Below are positions 31,024 through 39,437 of a DNA stretch of 54,836 nucleotides, piece after piece. The first letter of the stretch is position 1, and each line of letters starts with the position of its first letter. Under the pieces are notes generated by a model. It saw only the letters and a program-made list of their open reading frames with translations, was not told where the DNA came from and made no database searches. The stretch comes from a virus. The position numbers and the translations under genes are program-made. The stretch lies in the IMG/VR virus record IMGVR_UViG_3300033747_000027, positions 1 to 54,836 of that record. One strand, given 5' to 3'.

Positions 31024-32172
31024 CTACTCCTCTGTTACCTCTTCTCCTAAGAAGTATGCAGGAACATTATCAGTACCTTCTGTATCTTCGGTTCCACTCC
31101 ATGCTACACCATCAGCCTTGATGATCCACATGGATTCTGGATCATTGATCACCGGAATCGCATTAGCTTCAGCCATGGTCCATTCTTTGAACGGATCCAG
31201 TGTTGACCACTTCTGAAGAAAAACAAAGTCTCTCTTAGTGGTAATAGCTTTCTTCTTAACAGCCTCGGAAGTTTCCGCGGCAATAGGACCATGCTGCACA
31301 TCGCCAATACTCAAGTCAGGAACCAGAGTAACCCTACGAGATTCCCAAGGATTAACGGTAGTACGCTTGTGGCTCTTGTCCTCAATGCGAACGGAAGGTC
31401 TAACGATCACAATTGTTGGTAGCCCCTCAGCTTCCAGGTATTGATTGATCGTTTCCTTGTTGGCAACTACATTACTGGTAAGCTGCTTCCAGCCCTTAAT
31501 TCGTGCGATAGTTGCTGCTTGCTTTTTGAGTTTCAAAAACTCATCATTACGCATGATGGCGTATTTCAGCTCAATACCTTTTGCATCAGCAGCTTCAACA
31601 GCAGCTTCAATATCAGCAATACCATCTGCGGTTGCAGAAGTATCCCAGTTAGTATCAGCAACCAACTTATTCTCTGATGGCATTCCACATCCTACAAACT
31701 CAGCAGTAACAACACCGGCGTTATTGGCGGCATTCAACAAGAAACCACCACGGCTCATCAACTGCATTGACCACCACTCGAAACGACCTCGAACAGCGTT
31801 ATAAACGAAGTCCTGATCTTTGAATGCCAGGTTAAGGATTTCCAATTGATCAGAATCATTCTGAGCATCACGTACCAACTGCTTATATTCGTTGTACTCA
31901 CTTTCGTTCATACCACGCTTCACAGCTGTTTTAGGGATATCCCCAGACATTTTAGAGATTACTTCGCGGGTTTTTTGAGGAGCTGAAGCGTCAAAGCTGA
32001 TCACATCAGCAATAACAGGAGCACCTTTTTCACCAACAAGAGTTTCCCATTTCAGGGAAGTCTTTTTCTTCATACCAAAGAAGTTTGGGTAGTACACAGG
32101 CTTAACCTTATTGGTTCTAAGCCGTGCTGTCATATTCTTTTGGTTTACTTGTTTGATTAACGATCTTTCCAT
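31024..32172 (-). CDS. Major capsid protein (gpE-like)
   Basis: A 382-aa protein matching the major capsid protein E family: an early YYPNFFGMKKKTSLKWETL, then VISFDASAPQKTREVI, then AVRGRFEWWSMQLMSRG and a C-terminal PVINDPESMWIIKADG with a PNPDxxW-like feel. It would form the HK97-fold shell. Upstream are a small surface-protein gene and the scaffold gene; downstream are the connectors, all in the usual order. Confidence 0.88.
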   Translation of the reverse strand: MERSLIKQVNQKNMTARLRTNKVKPVYYPNFFGMKKKTSLKWETLVGEKGAPVIADVISFDASAPQKTREVISKMSGDIPKTAVKRGMNESEYNEYKQLVRDAQNDSDQLEILNLAFKDQDFVYNAVRGRFEWWSMQLMSRGGFLLNAANNAGVVTAEFVGCGMPSENKLVADTNWDTSATADGIADIEAAVEAADAKGIELKYAIMRNDEFLKLKKQAATIARIKGWKQLTSNVVANKETINQYLEAEGLPTIVIVRPSVRIEDKSHKRTTVNPWESRRVTLVPDLSIGDVQHGPIAAETSEAVKKKAITTKRDFVFLQKWSTLDPFKEWTMAEANAIPVINDPESMWIIKADGVAWSGTEDTEGTDNVPAYFLGEEVTEE

Positions 32173-32191
32173 TTATCTAAGAATTAATAGA

Positions 32192-32791
32192 TTACACAAA
32201 GCGAATTCCATCGAGTTTAGCTTTCAAGGCCGTATCGATTGGAAAGGGCATTACTGACTCATTAACCTTTCCGGCTTCCAGCAACCCTGATTGCTGATTG
32301 GCAACGGTAAGATCAACCTTGTTCATCGTGATACACTCTGGAGTGTATTTGTAGGCAGCACTTCCTGCAGCAGCATCAGCATTGGCAAGAACAAGAACAT
32401 CACCTTCTGAAACAGCATCAAGAGTAGAAGCAACCGTAATTACATCGTAATCAGCATTGCTTTTGTCGATAGCCGAAATTGTGTTAGCAATCTCTGCCAA
32501 TCCAGAAGCGGTAATTTTATCACCGACTTTAAAAAGGTGGTTCTTCTTCACCGGATAGTCCGTATCAGCGTCAGCAGCATCAGCATGAACCTTTGCTGTT
32601 TTCACGACATGGTAGACACCAGTACCGGAGTCCTTGCCAACAATTGTCAGAGGTGGAAGCTCCTTCAACTGTACTCCTAAAAATGATACATCAAGATCTG
32701 AACGATCGATAGTACCACCACCAATTACATCCATCAAGACTTTTTCGATCCCGGGATGGTATTGGAATTCCTTTTCAGTTTTTCTGTACAT
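32192..32791 (-). CDS. Head decoration or head-fibre-like protein
   Basis: A 199-aa protein between scaffold and capsid. The central part (VKKNHLFKVGDKITASG, ending in EGDVLVLANADAAAG) resembles small beta-barrel domains of phage head-fibre or decoration proteins. The C-terminus (PFPIDTALKAKLDGIRFV) is probably capsid-binding. There is no signal peptide. The assignment is from context and pattern. Confidence 0.6.
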   Translation of the reverse strand: MYRKTEKEFQYHPGIEKVLMDVIGGGTIDRSDLDVSFLGVQLKELPPLTIVGKDSGTGVYHVVKTAKVHADAADADTDYPVKKNHLFKVGDKITASGLAEIANTISAIDKSNADYDVITVASTLDAVSEGDVLVLANADAAAGSAAYKYTPECITMNKVDLTVANQQSGLLEAGKVNESVMPFPIDTALKAKLDGIRFV

Positions 32792-32810
32792 AACTTACTA
32801 TTTTTGATTA

Positions 32811-33500
32811 TTACTTAATTCCCAAGTCAACCACACCCGGGTCGCTTGATTCTTCGCTCTCGTCCATTAATTTGGCCCATTCTTCTTCAGAGCGTTCCTT
32901 TGGCTGCTGGAAACTTGGCGAATATTCACCTGATTCAACCTTGGCATTGATTGCTGTTTGTTGGATTTCGGTGTATTCAGTTTTCAGAGCCTCGACTTGA
33001 TCTTCCAGAGGTGTCTCAGAAGTCAGATCAACACGACCAACCCATGATTCTGGAAGCTTTGCACCACCGATCAACTTAACTGCTTCAGATTTTCTTTCAG
33101 CAGTGACAGCTTCTGTCTTGCCGGTTTTGATTTCTTTCTTCAGATCTTCAATCTCCTGATCCTTTTGCTCACGATAAGTCTTAAACCAAGACGGTTCATC
33201 TTCGCCTGGCTTTGGATCTTCTTTTTTCACCGGCTTTCCATCCTCTTCAAGACCATGTTTTTCTCTCCAAGCTTTTACAGCTTCTTTTGATGCTGTCTTT
33301 TTAGCTTCTTTTTCAGCATCCTTCTTTGCAGTAGCCTCAGCTTCTTCAATCACCGGGAGAATATTTTCTTTGAAATTGTCGACAGCAGTTTCAACGTCTT
33401 CGGCCTTTGTGACCTTCAATGTTTTTTCAATCCTCGCGGCGTGTTTAGCATCTACACCTTTGGTTTTGCAGTTCTTTTGGAGTAATTCAAGTATTGTCAT
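32811..33500 (-). CDS. Capsid scaffolding protein
   Basis: A 229-aa highly charged, helical protein beginning MTILELLQKNCKTKG. The start at 33500 is chosen because the longer frame runs back through a gap with regulatory signals. Residues 40-175 are Lys/Glu/Ala-rich coiled coil, and the C-terminus (DPGVVDLGIK) is short and acidic. The composition and its place directly before the capsid genes fit a scaffold that guides procapsid assembly and then leaves. A late-region word lies 27 nt upstream. Confidence 0.8.
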   Translation of the reverse strand: MTILELLQKNCKTKGVDAKHAARIEKTLKVTKAEDVETAVDNFKENILPVIEEAEATAKKDAEKEAKKTASKEAVKAWREKHGLEEDGKPVKKEDPKPGEDEPSWFKTYREQKDQEIEDLKKEIKTGKTEAVTAERKSEAVKLIGGAKLPESWVGRVDLTSETPLEDQVEALKTEYTEIQQTAINAKVESGEYSPSFQQPKERSEEEWAKLMDESEESSDPGVVDLGIK

Positions 33501-33526
33501 TCTTAAAAGTTTTAATTTGACTTTAC

Positions 33527-33537
33527 TTAAAATATAA
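33527..33537 (-). promoter_or_regulatory. Late-region word TTATATTTTAA, copy 1
   Basis: An exact copy of the 11-nt word TTATATTTTAA (minus strand), 27 nt upstream of the scaffold start. It is one of five exact copies, all in gene gaps of the late region. It is proposed as a -10-like late promoter element. Confidence 0.5.
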
Positions 33538-33558
33538 AGTGGAGGTATTTTTACCGAT

Positions 33559-33590
33559 TTTGATAATTGGCAGGGAATATTGTATCTTTG
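33559..33590 (+). promoter_or_regulatory. Strong promoter match for small RNA
   Basis: TTTG (33559-33562), 20 nt, then TATCTTTG (33583-33590): an exact match to the Bacteroidota -33/-7 consensus, pointing rightward against the late genes. No plus-strand gene follows, only a short stretch ending in a terminator hairpin. Confidence 0.7.
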
Positions 33591-33595
33591 TGGTC

Positions 33596-33655
33596 TCGAT
33601 GCTACGGCTTCGATGAACCACAGGGCTTGACACATTGTGCCAGGCTTCTGTTTTT
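33596..33655 (+). ncRNA. Candidate antisense small RNA, about 60 nt
   Basis: Transcription from the promoter at 33559-33590 would begin near 33596-33600 and reach a terminator: a stem GCTTG-A-CAC with GTG-C-CAGGC (33625-33645), then TTCTGTTTTT. A 5' pairing TGTGGT (33589-33594) with ACCACA (33617-33622) is partly outside the likely start. The RNA would be antisense to the late message between the MuF and scaffold genes, with its T-run on the MuF stop codon. There is no open frame of note. The exact start is unknown. Confidence 0.6.
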
Positions 33656-35126
33656 AATAGACCTTGTTTAATTCACCCTTCGCAGACAAAAGCCATACTT
33701 CATCTATTTTCTGTCCACTCTTAATCCTGGCTATAATATTGTTTTTCATATAGCGCGTAGATATACCACAATCTTCTATGACTATCCGTGAACTTTGCTT
33801 TAATCCTCGATTCATCATGTTACTGTAGTTCCTTTTGGGATTCTTAGTTCTAAAGCCTTCGTGCTCAAAAAATTTCCCATCAACGGTGAAGTCAGGGCTT
33901 TTACCTTGATACTTTGTACCATTTAATTTTCCAAATATTTGCTGGTACCGTTTATCTTTCGGATGGACTCGCGGTAGTATCTCAACAGACCTACCTGACT
34001 CGGAAAACCCTTTACATGCTTTTAACACGCTATTGTAATCCGGAGATGATTTGTCCACACCATGAAGAATATTGAGAGAACCGTTACCCTTGATGGGTAT
34101 TGCATTATCGAAATACTTAGCATTGTCAACAAACAGATATGACTTTGTTGAAACGTTTTTCTTTGCAAGCATATCCTCGAGATAGCTCCTCGGTCCTTTT
34201 GGTATGTCCTGAATATATTGTGCTGAAGAAAAATCATCATTAACAAGCGAATCGATAAATGCATCTTCCTCCATCAAAATTGGAGTGGCGATACAGATAC
34301 ACCAGGGGTGCCAACCTTTAAAAAGGAAGCTTTTAGGGTATTTACCAACCATTGCATCACAGATAGGACATGCTCCTCTATTTGATGGAGATCGGCGTAT
34401 ATCTACCCCCTTAATAAATGGCATGTTTTGCCACCGTTCATGATCAGTAATGCGATATATTTCGTTAGTATTGGTTACAGCAAGTCGCAAGGCGTTTTTG
34501 TAACTCGATCGGTAAATTCCCCGCCCCGGCTTGTATGCTTCCATAGGAGCAGAAGGAACGAGCTTACCATCTGCATTCCTTATTCTGTGGAATCTTCTGT
34601 CAGGCTCTTTCAAAAGCTGCCTTACATCCTGACTAATTAATGTTGCTGGCCGACCGGTTGATAATCCTGAAGAAAGATAATGTTCAATGTTATCTTTTGC
34701 AGTTCCAGTGATATTCCAGATTCGATCAGAAAGGCTTAATCCTTCAACCTTCCGATTTAGAAAGGTTTTAAGCACCTCTTCATTTCTGGCAAACATACCC
34801 TTCCTTGCTACCTCTCCAATGGATAAGTCCTTAATGAATGAAGTTACGAGATCATCAGCTTTGACATTACTTCTGTTCCATGCGTCCGAAGAAAATCTAT
34901 TTACGTTTTCAATAATATCATCGCGCAATTGAGAAAGCTCTTCTTCAATTGCTTTTTCAACATTAGCATTCCTTATCCAAACACCTTCACTGCCCGAATC
35001 AGACCATCCGGTCATGTGCACCCCAATTCTACGAACAAAAGCATCGAATATATATTTGATGCTTGATTGTTGCTGGAGGAGCTTCTCCAAGTGTTTACGT
35101 TCATGGAATGATAGGCTTGATTTCAT
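33654..35126 (-). CDS. MuF/SPP1 gp7-like head protein with toxin-like C-terminus
   Basis: A 490-aa protein. The N-terminal 290 residues match the SPP1 gp7/Mu gpF head morphogenesis family, including the Cys-His cluster CPICDAMVG (about 250) and HPWCIC (about 273). The C-terminal 170 residues depart from it and resemble the tRNA-nuclease domain of CdiA-type toxins: SPDFTVDGKFFEHEGF, then a KQSSRIVIEDC strand and KIDEVWLLSAKGEL. MuF proteins carrying polymorphic toxin domains are known from temperate phages. No obvious immunity gene follows. Head protein: firm; toxin activity: inferred. Confidence 0.82.
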   Translation of the reverse strand: MKSSLSFHERKHLEKLLQQQSSIKYIFDAFVRRIGVHMTGWSDSGSEGVWIRNANVEKAIEEELSQLRDDIIENVNRFSSDAWNRSNVKADDLVTSFIKDLSIGEVARKGMFARNEEVLKTFLNRKVEGLSLSDRIWNITGTAKDNIEHYLSSGLSTGRPATLISQDVRQLLKEPDRRFHRIRNADGKLVPSAPMEAYKPGRGIYRSSYKNALRLAVTNTNEIYRITDHERWQNMPFIKGVDIRRSPSNRGACPICDAMVGKYPKSFLFKGWHPWCICIATPILMEEDAFIDSLVNDDFSSAQYIQDIPKGPRSYLEDMLAKKNVSTKSYLFVDNAKYFDNAIPIKGNGSLNILHGVDKSSPDYNSVLKACKGFSESGRSVEILPRVHPKDKRYQQIFGKLNGTKYQGKSPDFTVDGKFFEHEGFRTKNPKRNYSNMMNRGLKQSSRIVIEDCGISTRYMKNNIIARIKSGQKIDEVWLLSAKGELNKVY

Positions 35127-35350
35127 TTTTCAAGCTTCTTTTGGTTGTATAGAAAGAAGAATGTAGGACCTGATATCGTTGTAAATAATCCGCCAGTAAC
35201 CCCAAGTATACCGACTGCTTTGTCTGCGTGGATAAAGCAAAAAAAGACCATAGCGAACACCACTACCAAAGCTGAAAAAATAACAACCACGGCTATTAAC
35301 CGACTTATACTTGTTTTACCTTGATGATCTTGTAATGCTGTTGTTTTCAT
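35123..35350 (-). CDS. Small two-helix membrane protein, 75 aa
   Basis: A 75-aa protein with two strongly hydrophobic helices (about 18-40, IAVVVIFSALVVVFAMVFFCF, and 46-66) and a short basic tail. It overlaps the MuF gene by 4 nt. The topology is holin-like, but it lies in the head genes far from the lysis cassette. It could also be an immunity factor for the MuF toxin domain or an unrelated membrane protein; neither is demonstrated. Confidence 0.6.
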   Translation of the reverse strand: MKTTALQDHQGKTSISRLIAVVVIFSALVVVFAMVFFCFIHADKAVGILGVTGGLFTTISGPTFFFLYNQKKLEK

Positions 35351-35380
35351 TTTACTCTTTTTTACTTAGCAGCACGAACA

Positions 35381-35402
35381 ACCGGGGGTCAACACCCCCG
35401 GT
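35381..35402. terminator. 9-bp GC-rich hairpin
   Basis: ACCGGGGGT (35381-35389) and ACCCCCGGT (35394-35402) form a perfect stem with a 4-nt loop between two late genes. No T-run follows on either strand, so it may be a pause, processing or weak termination site. Confidence 0.5.
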
Positions 35403-35439
35403 CTCCGTACTACTTTATCGTGAAATTGAACGTGTGTGC

Positions 35440-35937
35440 TTATTTTCCTAACCACGGATTATCCCACATTCGTTTGCGGGATGAATCTTTAAATAGTAAT
35501 TTCTTTCGCTGAGGCACGTTTTTAACGCCTTTTAGATTGACTGTAAGTGATCCTGCAAATGCAAAAACTTCATTGACCTTGCAATATCCATAAAGCTTGT
35601 TATCCCACATCTTGATGCGTATAATTCCGGAATCATTAACAGAAATTAAATCCCCTTGAATATTCGCAATCTGTATCCCGTTCTTTTTATAAGAGAAAAA
35701 ATTCAAACGGATCTGAAATCCATTTGCAGCTGATTCTAAAGTATCCTTGCCTTCGACCAGTGTTGCATTGTCAAACAAATTCAATAAAAACACATCTGTA
35801 GTATACACTCGGCCTGTTTTTATCGAGTAAAACTCTGCATATACATTTTCATTATTTCCTCCTCGAAAATCATACGACTGCGAAAAGCATACAGCCGAAG
35901 TAGTAATCAATATCAATGTGAACAAGAGTTTTTTCAT
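35440..35937 (-). CDS. Secreted hypothetical protein, 165 aa
   Basis: A 165-aa protein with a clear signal peptide (KKLLFTLILITTSAVCFSQS, likely cut after FS or SQ). The mature part is beta-rich, with alternating Asn, Lys and aromatic residues and a basic C-terminus (PQRKKLLFKDSSRKRMW). No domain is recognised. A secreted host-type protein inside a head gene block suggests a cargo or moron gene. Confidence 0.7.
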   Translation of the reverse strand: MKKLLFTLILITTSAVCFSQSYDFRGGNNENVYAEFYSIKTGRVYTTDVFLLNLFDNATLVEGKDTLESAANGFQIRLNFFSYKKNGIQIANIQGDLISVNDSGIIRIKMWDNKLYGYCKVNEVFAFAGSLTVNLKGVKNVPQRKKLLFKDSSRKRMWDNPWLGK

Positions 35938-35959
35938 GCTAATTTCTAGTTTTTATAAA

Positions 35960-36025
35960 TTGAGGTGTGTTCGTCCCTTCATCATTCTGCTCTAATCAAC
36001 AACATCGTTCAACACCACACCTCAA
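35960..36025. repeat. Inverted repeat in gap before SGNH gene
   Basis: TTGAGGTGTG (35960-35969) and CACACCTCAA (36016-36025) form a perfect 10-bp pair around a 46-nt loop in the gap 35938-36090. On the minus strand a TTTATAAAAAC stretch follows, so it could act as a terminator or a structured leader for the secreted-protein gene. Confidence 0.5.
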
Positions 36026-36090
36026 ATTATTATTTTTAGTTTTAAAAAAAATAGAATAGTTCAACAAGCCCCAAATGAAAACTATTTCAA

Positions 36091-37506
36091 TTAGACGTTC
36101 AGTAGATTTATTTTGCCTAAAGCCAATTGGGCGGAAACTAAATCTCCCCCATCAGGAGTAAGATGCAATCCATCTGAATAATAGGTTGTGTTTGTAGGAT
36201 CGTCTAACTCTGAAACAGTGTCTGTGTCTAAAATATAAACCCCATTAAGCAATGATAAATCATCCCGTAAATTATCATTGAAGATATGGCGTTCAACTGT
36301 TTCAAACTGACTTCCAGCACCACGTCCACTAAGAGTTGCTGGGGTGCATGTATATACTAAGATTTTATCCCAACCTGCCGTTAAACGAGCTTGGATATAA
36401 GGTTTAAGTGCATCGTATGCCGCTTGTCCGCTACCAACTGTGTTGTCAATCTCGTTTACGCCCAGCCACACAACCAAATAGTTATCGTGACTAGCATCAA
36501 GCATAGCATCAAGTGCAGCCGAGCGCGAAACAGCCCCTGCTATTGTGCTACCATTGACGGCGTTATTGTTATTTTGAACAATATTAAGAGAATCAGCTAT
36601 TTTATGTCCTATCCTAGTATAAGAATTGCTGATGGTCATAAAAGAATGTCCCTCTATTGCTAAGTTAATTCGAGGAGTTGCTACTAAACCTGTTCCAACA
36701 GCTTGCAAATACTCTTCCATTATGTCCATCACAGCACGAACCTCAGCTGGCGTTAAATAACTACAGACTATTGCATACCGCAAATGCTTATTGTTATAAT
36801 TTGACGGGCTACCTAGATATCCAAACGCACAAGCATACATGTCTGTTCCAAGTCCAGAACTGACTGTATTTGTAGCGTGCTCTACATTAAACTTAGAACG
36901 ATTTATATAAATATCATAATTAGCACCATTGTTTCTAGAAATAGCATAATGTTTTTTTGTGTTTGAGTTCCAATTACCATTTGTATAGAACTCTGACAAG
37001 CTTGTCTCATAACCATTTACTGAAGTCTTTTTTGCATTAATTCTGAATCGTGTAGAGCCAAAATCTACAGCATTTTCTTCATCTAAATCATCCCCAACTC
37101 CAATGATAGCGCAAGCGTCATCTTGCCCAACTTTCGTAGCCTGTGTTGAAGGATTAAAATTTAATTTCAAACATGAGTTAGTTGCCGAAACACCTTTGAA
37201 CCCCTCATAAGCATCGAATACAGGAGTATTTACTTCGGTAGGATCGAATGTACCTGGGTTTACCCAATTTAGTTTTGCTGATTGCCTATCGTGCGTAGCC
37301 CAAACATCCACAAATTCACATCTGGATAAAACATTTAAACTATCCAAACCAGACATCATTTTATTTTGTGCAACTTGATCAGATTCAGAAGGCTTAACGG
37401 TCATTGCTTCCAGCACTGCTGCATATGCTGGCAAAATTGGAAGTTGGTAGTTCAACACTGCCGCTTTTCGAACCTTCCCAATTCCTATATTCAGTCCTAA
37501 TCTCAT
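36091..37506 (-). CDS. SGNH hydrolase with N-terminal lectin-like domain
   Basis: A 471-aa protein. The C-terminal half has SGNH hydrolase blocks: GHSF near 284-287 (Ser in a GDS-like block), VVWLGVNE near 344-351 (block III) and YSDGLHLTPDG near 443-453 (Asp and His of block V). The N-terminal half is strand-rich, with a FGSTRFRINAKKTS and FGYLGSPSNYNNKHL pattern like a LamG-type carbohydrate-binding fold. It probably removes acyl groups from surface glycans at infection. It lies between portal-side genes and a secreted gene. Catalytic role inferred. Confidence 0.75.
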   Translation of the reverse strand: MRLGLNIGIGKVRKAAVLNYQLPILPAYAAVLEAMTVKPSESDQVAQNKMMSGLDSLNVLSRCEFVDVWATHDRQSAKLNWVNPGTFDPTEVNTPVFDAYEGFKGVSATNSCLKLNFNPSTQATKVGQDDACAIIGVGDDLDEENAVDFGSTRFRINAKKTSVNGYETSLSEFYTNGNWNSNTKKHYAISRNNGANYDIYINRSKFNVEHATNTVSSGLGTDMYACAFGYLGSPSNYNNKHLRYAIVCSYLTPAEVRAVMDIMEEYLQAVGTGLVATPRINLAIEGHSFMTISNSYTRIGHKIADSLNIVQNNNNAVNGSTIAGAVSRSAALDAMLDASHDNYLVVWLGVNEIDNTVGSGQAAYDALKPYIQARLTAGWDKILVYTCTPATLSGRGAGSQFETVERHIFNDNLRDDLSLLNGVYILDTDTVSELDDPTNTTYYSDGLHLTPDGGDLVSAQLALGKINLLNV

Positions 37507-37509
37507 AGC

Positions 37510-37848
37510 TTATGATTCTTGAACATTAACAGGAGCTCCCCAGTAGACATCATAAGTAGTCAAGTCGATTGCGTCCGCTGATATCTCTTGAATAGCGGCT
37601 TCGGTCCATTGATTAAATAGTACTGGAAAATCAGAACTATCATCGTCCTGATATAACTTGCAATCGACCATCAAACCGGCATTATCCGGAACGCCAATTA
37701 CTCCGGCCGTTACATTTGCCTTCGGTACAATAAACAGAGTAAAATGTGTTCCATTTTCCAACTTAAAACCATTTGTCAGGTCTGTAATTTTTTTATGAGA
37801 CGATATGCGCCCTGCGGCCATTTCTGATGATACAAATCCTTTATTCAT
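37510..37848 (-). CDS. Hypothetical structural protein, 112 aa
   Basis: A 112-aa strand-rich protein between portal and SGNH genes, 3 nt upstream of the latter. It begins MNKGFVSSEMAAGRISSHK and contains FTLFIVPKANVTAG followed by NAGLMVDCKLYQDD. The compact beta pattern suggests a base or connector for the hydrolase, perhaps a small spike-base-like protein. This is an inference from position. Confidence 0.6.
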   Translation of the reverse strand: MNKGFVSSEMAAGRISSHKKITDLTNGFKLENGTHFTLFIVPKANVTAGVIGVPDNAGLMVDCKLYQDDDSSDFPVLFNQWTEAAIQEISADAIDLTTYDVYWGAPVNVQES

Positions 37849-37867
37849 AATATTTTTGCTTTAGTTA

Positions 37868-39343
37868 CTACTCTCCTCCAAATGCATTCAATCCAATCTG
37901 ATTATTCCGATCAGATTCCTTCTTTTCATCTTCCTCTATTCTTTTGATCTCATCTTCAACATCACCTGCGGCAGTAAGTGGTGACTTAGCAACAATTGTT
38001 TCTCGAGAGTTGAAAGCCTTGCCGCCACCTGCGATATTGAGCACATGAGCGTCTTCAACAGGATCTTTAGGAAGAATAGAATCGAAGGTTACTGATATCC
38101 AATTGTTAACAAGCTGGCTTCTGTACTTGATATTTGTGATGTTTGAGATTCCGGCCATAACAACTGAAACGCATCGTTGTACTGCCGGCTCAAAGGTTTC
38201 TAAGTTCTCAGATGCCTTAATTTGAGCATCAAGCGTCATGAATCTACGGGCAACACCGGATAGATTACCCATACCTTTTAAGTTATCAAATGAAAGGTCG
38301 GGAGTTGAAGAACCACTGAACAGCTCGTTCTTAGTCTCCTCAAGCTCTTTCTTAACTGAATCAATAGATTGTTGCCAGTCTAGAAAATCAGCATCACCAT
38401 GAATCGGTTTGCCTGTGTCCTCATCATATTCAACCGGGAATTGTAATTCTTTTCCCACCGTCCCCTTGCTTGGCAAATTAGATTCACCGAACACCTTCAT
38501 AATCGGCTCAGCAAAATAATCATTGGTATCAGCTGTTCTTGAAAGTCTCATTTCCCGGGCATCCATTACCGGGGCAACTTCATCCCATTCCGGAGCAAGG
38601 ATATCGGCATAGACAACAGGTATTAATCCAAACGGATTTACAGATTCAGTGATTTGCCAATCTGAATAGCTTTTCAAAGCTATTATCATCTTTTCCCTGG
38701 TCCAAATGACAATCTTATCTCTAAGGATATTATCAATTCGGATTTGGGTTTTATGAATAAAACCATCCATGTCCTCATTGTCATCGAAGTGAGGGAAGAA
38801 ATCAGACTCAATATCTTGCTGTTCGGGGAGCTTGAGGAGTTTAGCACTAAGCGTTATTGTTTTTGTTCCAGACCAATGCACTGATGCTCTTGGATAAAAG
38901 ACAATAGCTGCTTTTGTTTCGGAGAGAACAGTCCTGGCAAACTGTTTTAACAAGGAGTGCATTTTTAGTTTCTTTTCCCATAGCTCCTTGAATTCTTCCA
39001 CGCCATCATTGAGATCATCTGCGTTGATGTGCATTCGACCTCCAAACATGAATGCCACAGAGGTACGAACTATCTTCTTGGGAAAGTTGGTGATAATCTT
39101 AGCTACTTCAACAACCTTATCTTCAAGCTTTAAAGCATTACCATCCTTATCAGTAAGTGTGTCAGAGAATACCTCCATTTTTTTCGGCTCCCGCCAACCA
39201 ACAGAAGTAGTTCTCCTGGTCCGTTCACCTTTGTATTCGTCAAGATATTCGCGAGGCTCCCGTCCTTCTATCGTATCAACACACAACTCAGTAACAACCT
39301 GATTGAAGTCTTCATTTTCGAGAATAGAATATATATCCGGCAT
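37868..39343 (-). CDS. Portal protein
   Basis: A 491-aa portal-type protein following the terminase genes. Typical features are the helical entry (VVEVAKIITNFPKKIVRTSVAF), the NPFGLIPVVYAD core, a DNxEMRLSR-like helix (MDAREMRLSRTADTND) and an SGVARRFMTLDAQIKASEN clip/crown region. Twelve copies would form the ring for DNA passage. The C-terminus is acidic. The first late-region words lie just upstream. Confidence 0.88.
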   Translation of the reverse strand: MPDIYSILENEDFNQVVTELCVDTIEGREPREYLDEYKGERTRRTTSVGWREPKKMEVFSDTLTDKDGNALKLEDKVVEVAKIITNFPKKIVRTSVAFMFGGRMHINADDLNDGVEEFKELWEKKLKMHSLLKQFARTVLSETKAAIVFYPRASVHWSGTKTITLSAKLLKLPEQQDIESDFFPHFDDNEDMDGFIHKTQIRIDNILRDKIVIWTREKMIIALKSYSDWQITESVNPFGLIPVVYADILAPEWDEVAPVMDAREMRLSRTADTNDYFAEPIMKVFGESNLPSKGTVGKELQFPVEYDEDTGKPIHGDADFLDWQQSIDSVKKELEETKNELFSGSSTPDLSFDNLKGMGNLSGVARRFMTLDAQIKASENLETFEPAVQRCVSVVMAGISNITNIKYRSQLVNNWISVTFDSILPKDPVEDAHVLNIAGGGKAFNSRETIVAKSPLTAAGDVEDEIKRIEEDEKKESDRNNQIGLNAFGGE

Positions 39344-39353
39344 ATTCTTTCTC

Positions 39354-39364
39354 TTAAAATATAA
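39354..39364 (-). promoter_or_regulatory. Late-region word TTATATTTTAA, copy 2
   Basis: An exact minus-strand copy 11 nt before the portal start. A third copy lies 28 nt further upstream, and the two share the surrounding AT-rich context. Confidence 0.5.
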
Positions 39365-39381
39365 GAGATTTCAAATAGTTA

Positions 39382-39392
39382 TTAAAATATAA
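39382..39392 (-). promoter_or_regulatory. Late-region word TTATATTTTAA, copy 3
   Basis: An exact minus-strand copy directly after the hairpin at 39395-39412, whose T-run it overlaps. A terminator followed by this word would fit an end-and-restart of late transcription before the portal gene. Confidence 0.5.
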
Positions 39393-39394
39393 AA

Positions 39395-39412
39395 GCCCCA
39401 CTAAAGTGAGGC
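39395..39412 (-). terminator. Hairpin with T-rich tail before portal gene
   Basis: GCCCCAC (39395-39401) pairs with GTGAGGC (39406-39412) with one mismatch and loop TAAA; on the minus strand TTTTATATTTTAA follows. It is a probable partial terminator between the 102-aa gene and the portal gene. Confidence 0.55.
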
Positions 39413-39437
39413 CTATTTCTTTTGGTACAATGCGTTT

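Noticed and set aside
33501-33635. N-terminal extension of the scaffold protein by 45 residues.
   Set aside because: It would translate through the small-RNA locus and the late-region word; the start at 33500 gives a normal scaffold N-terminus.
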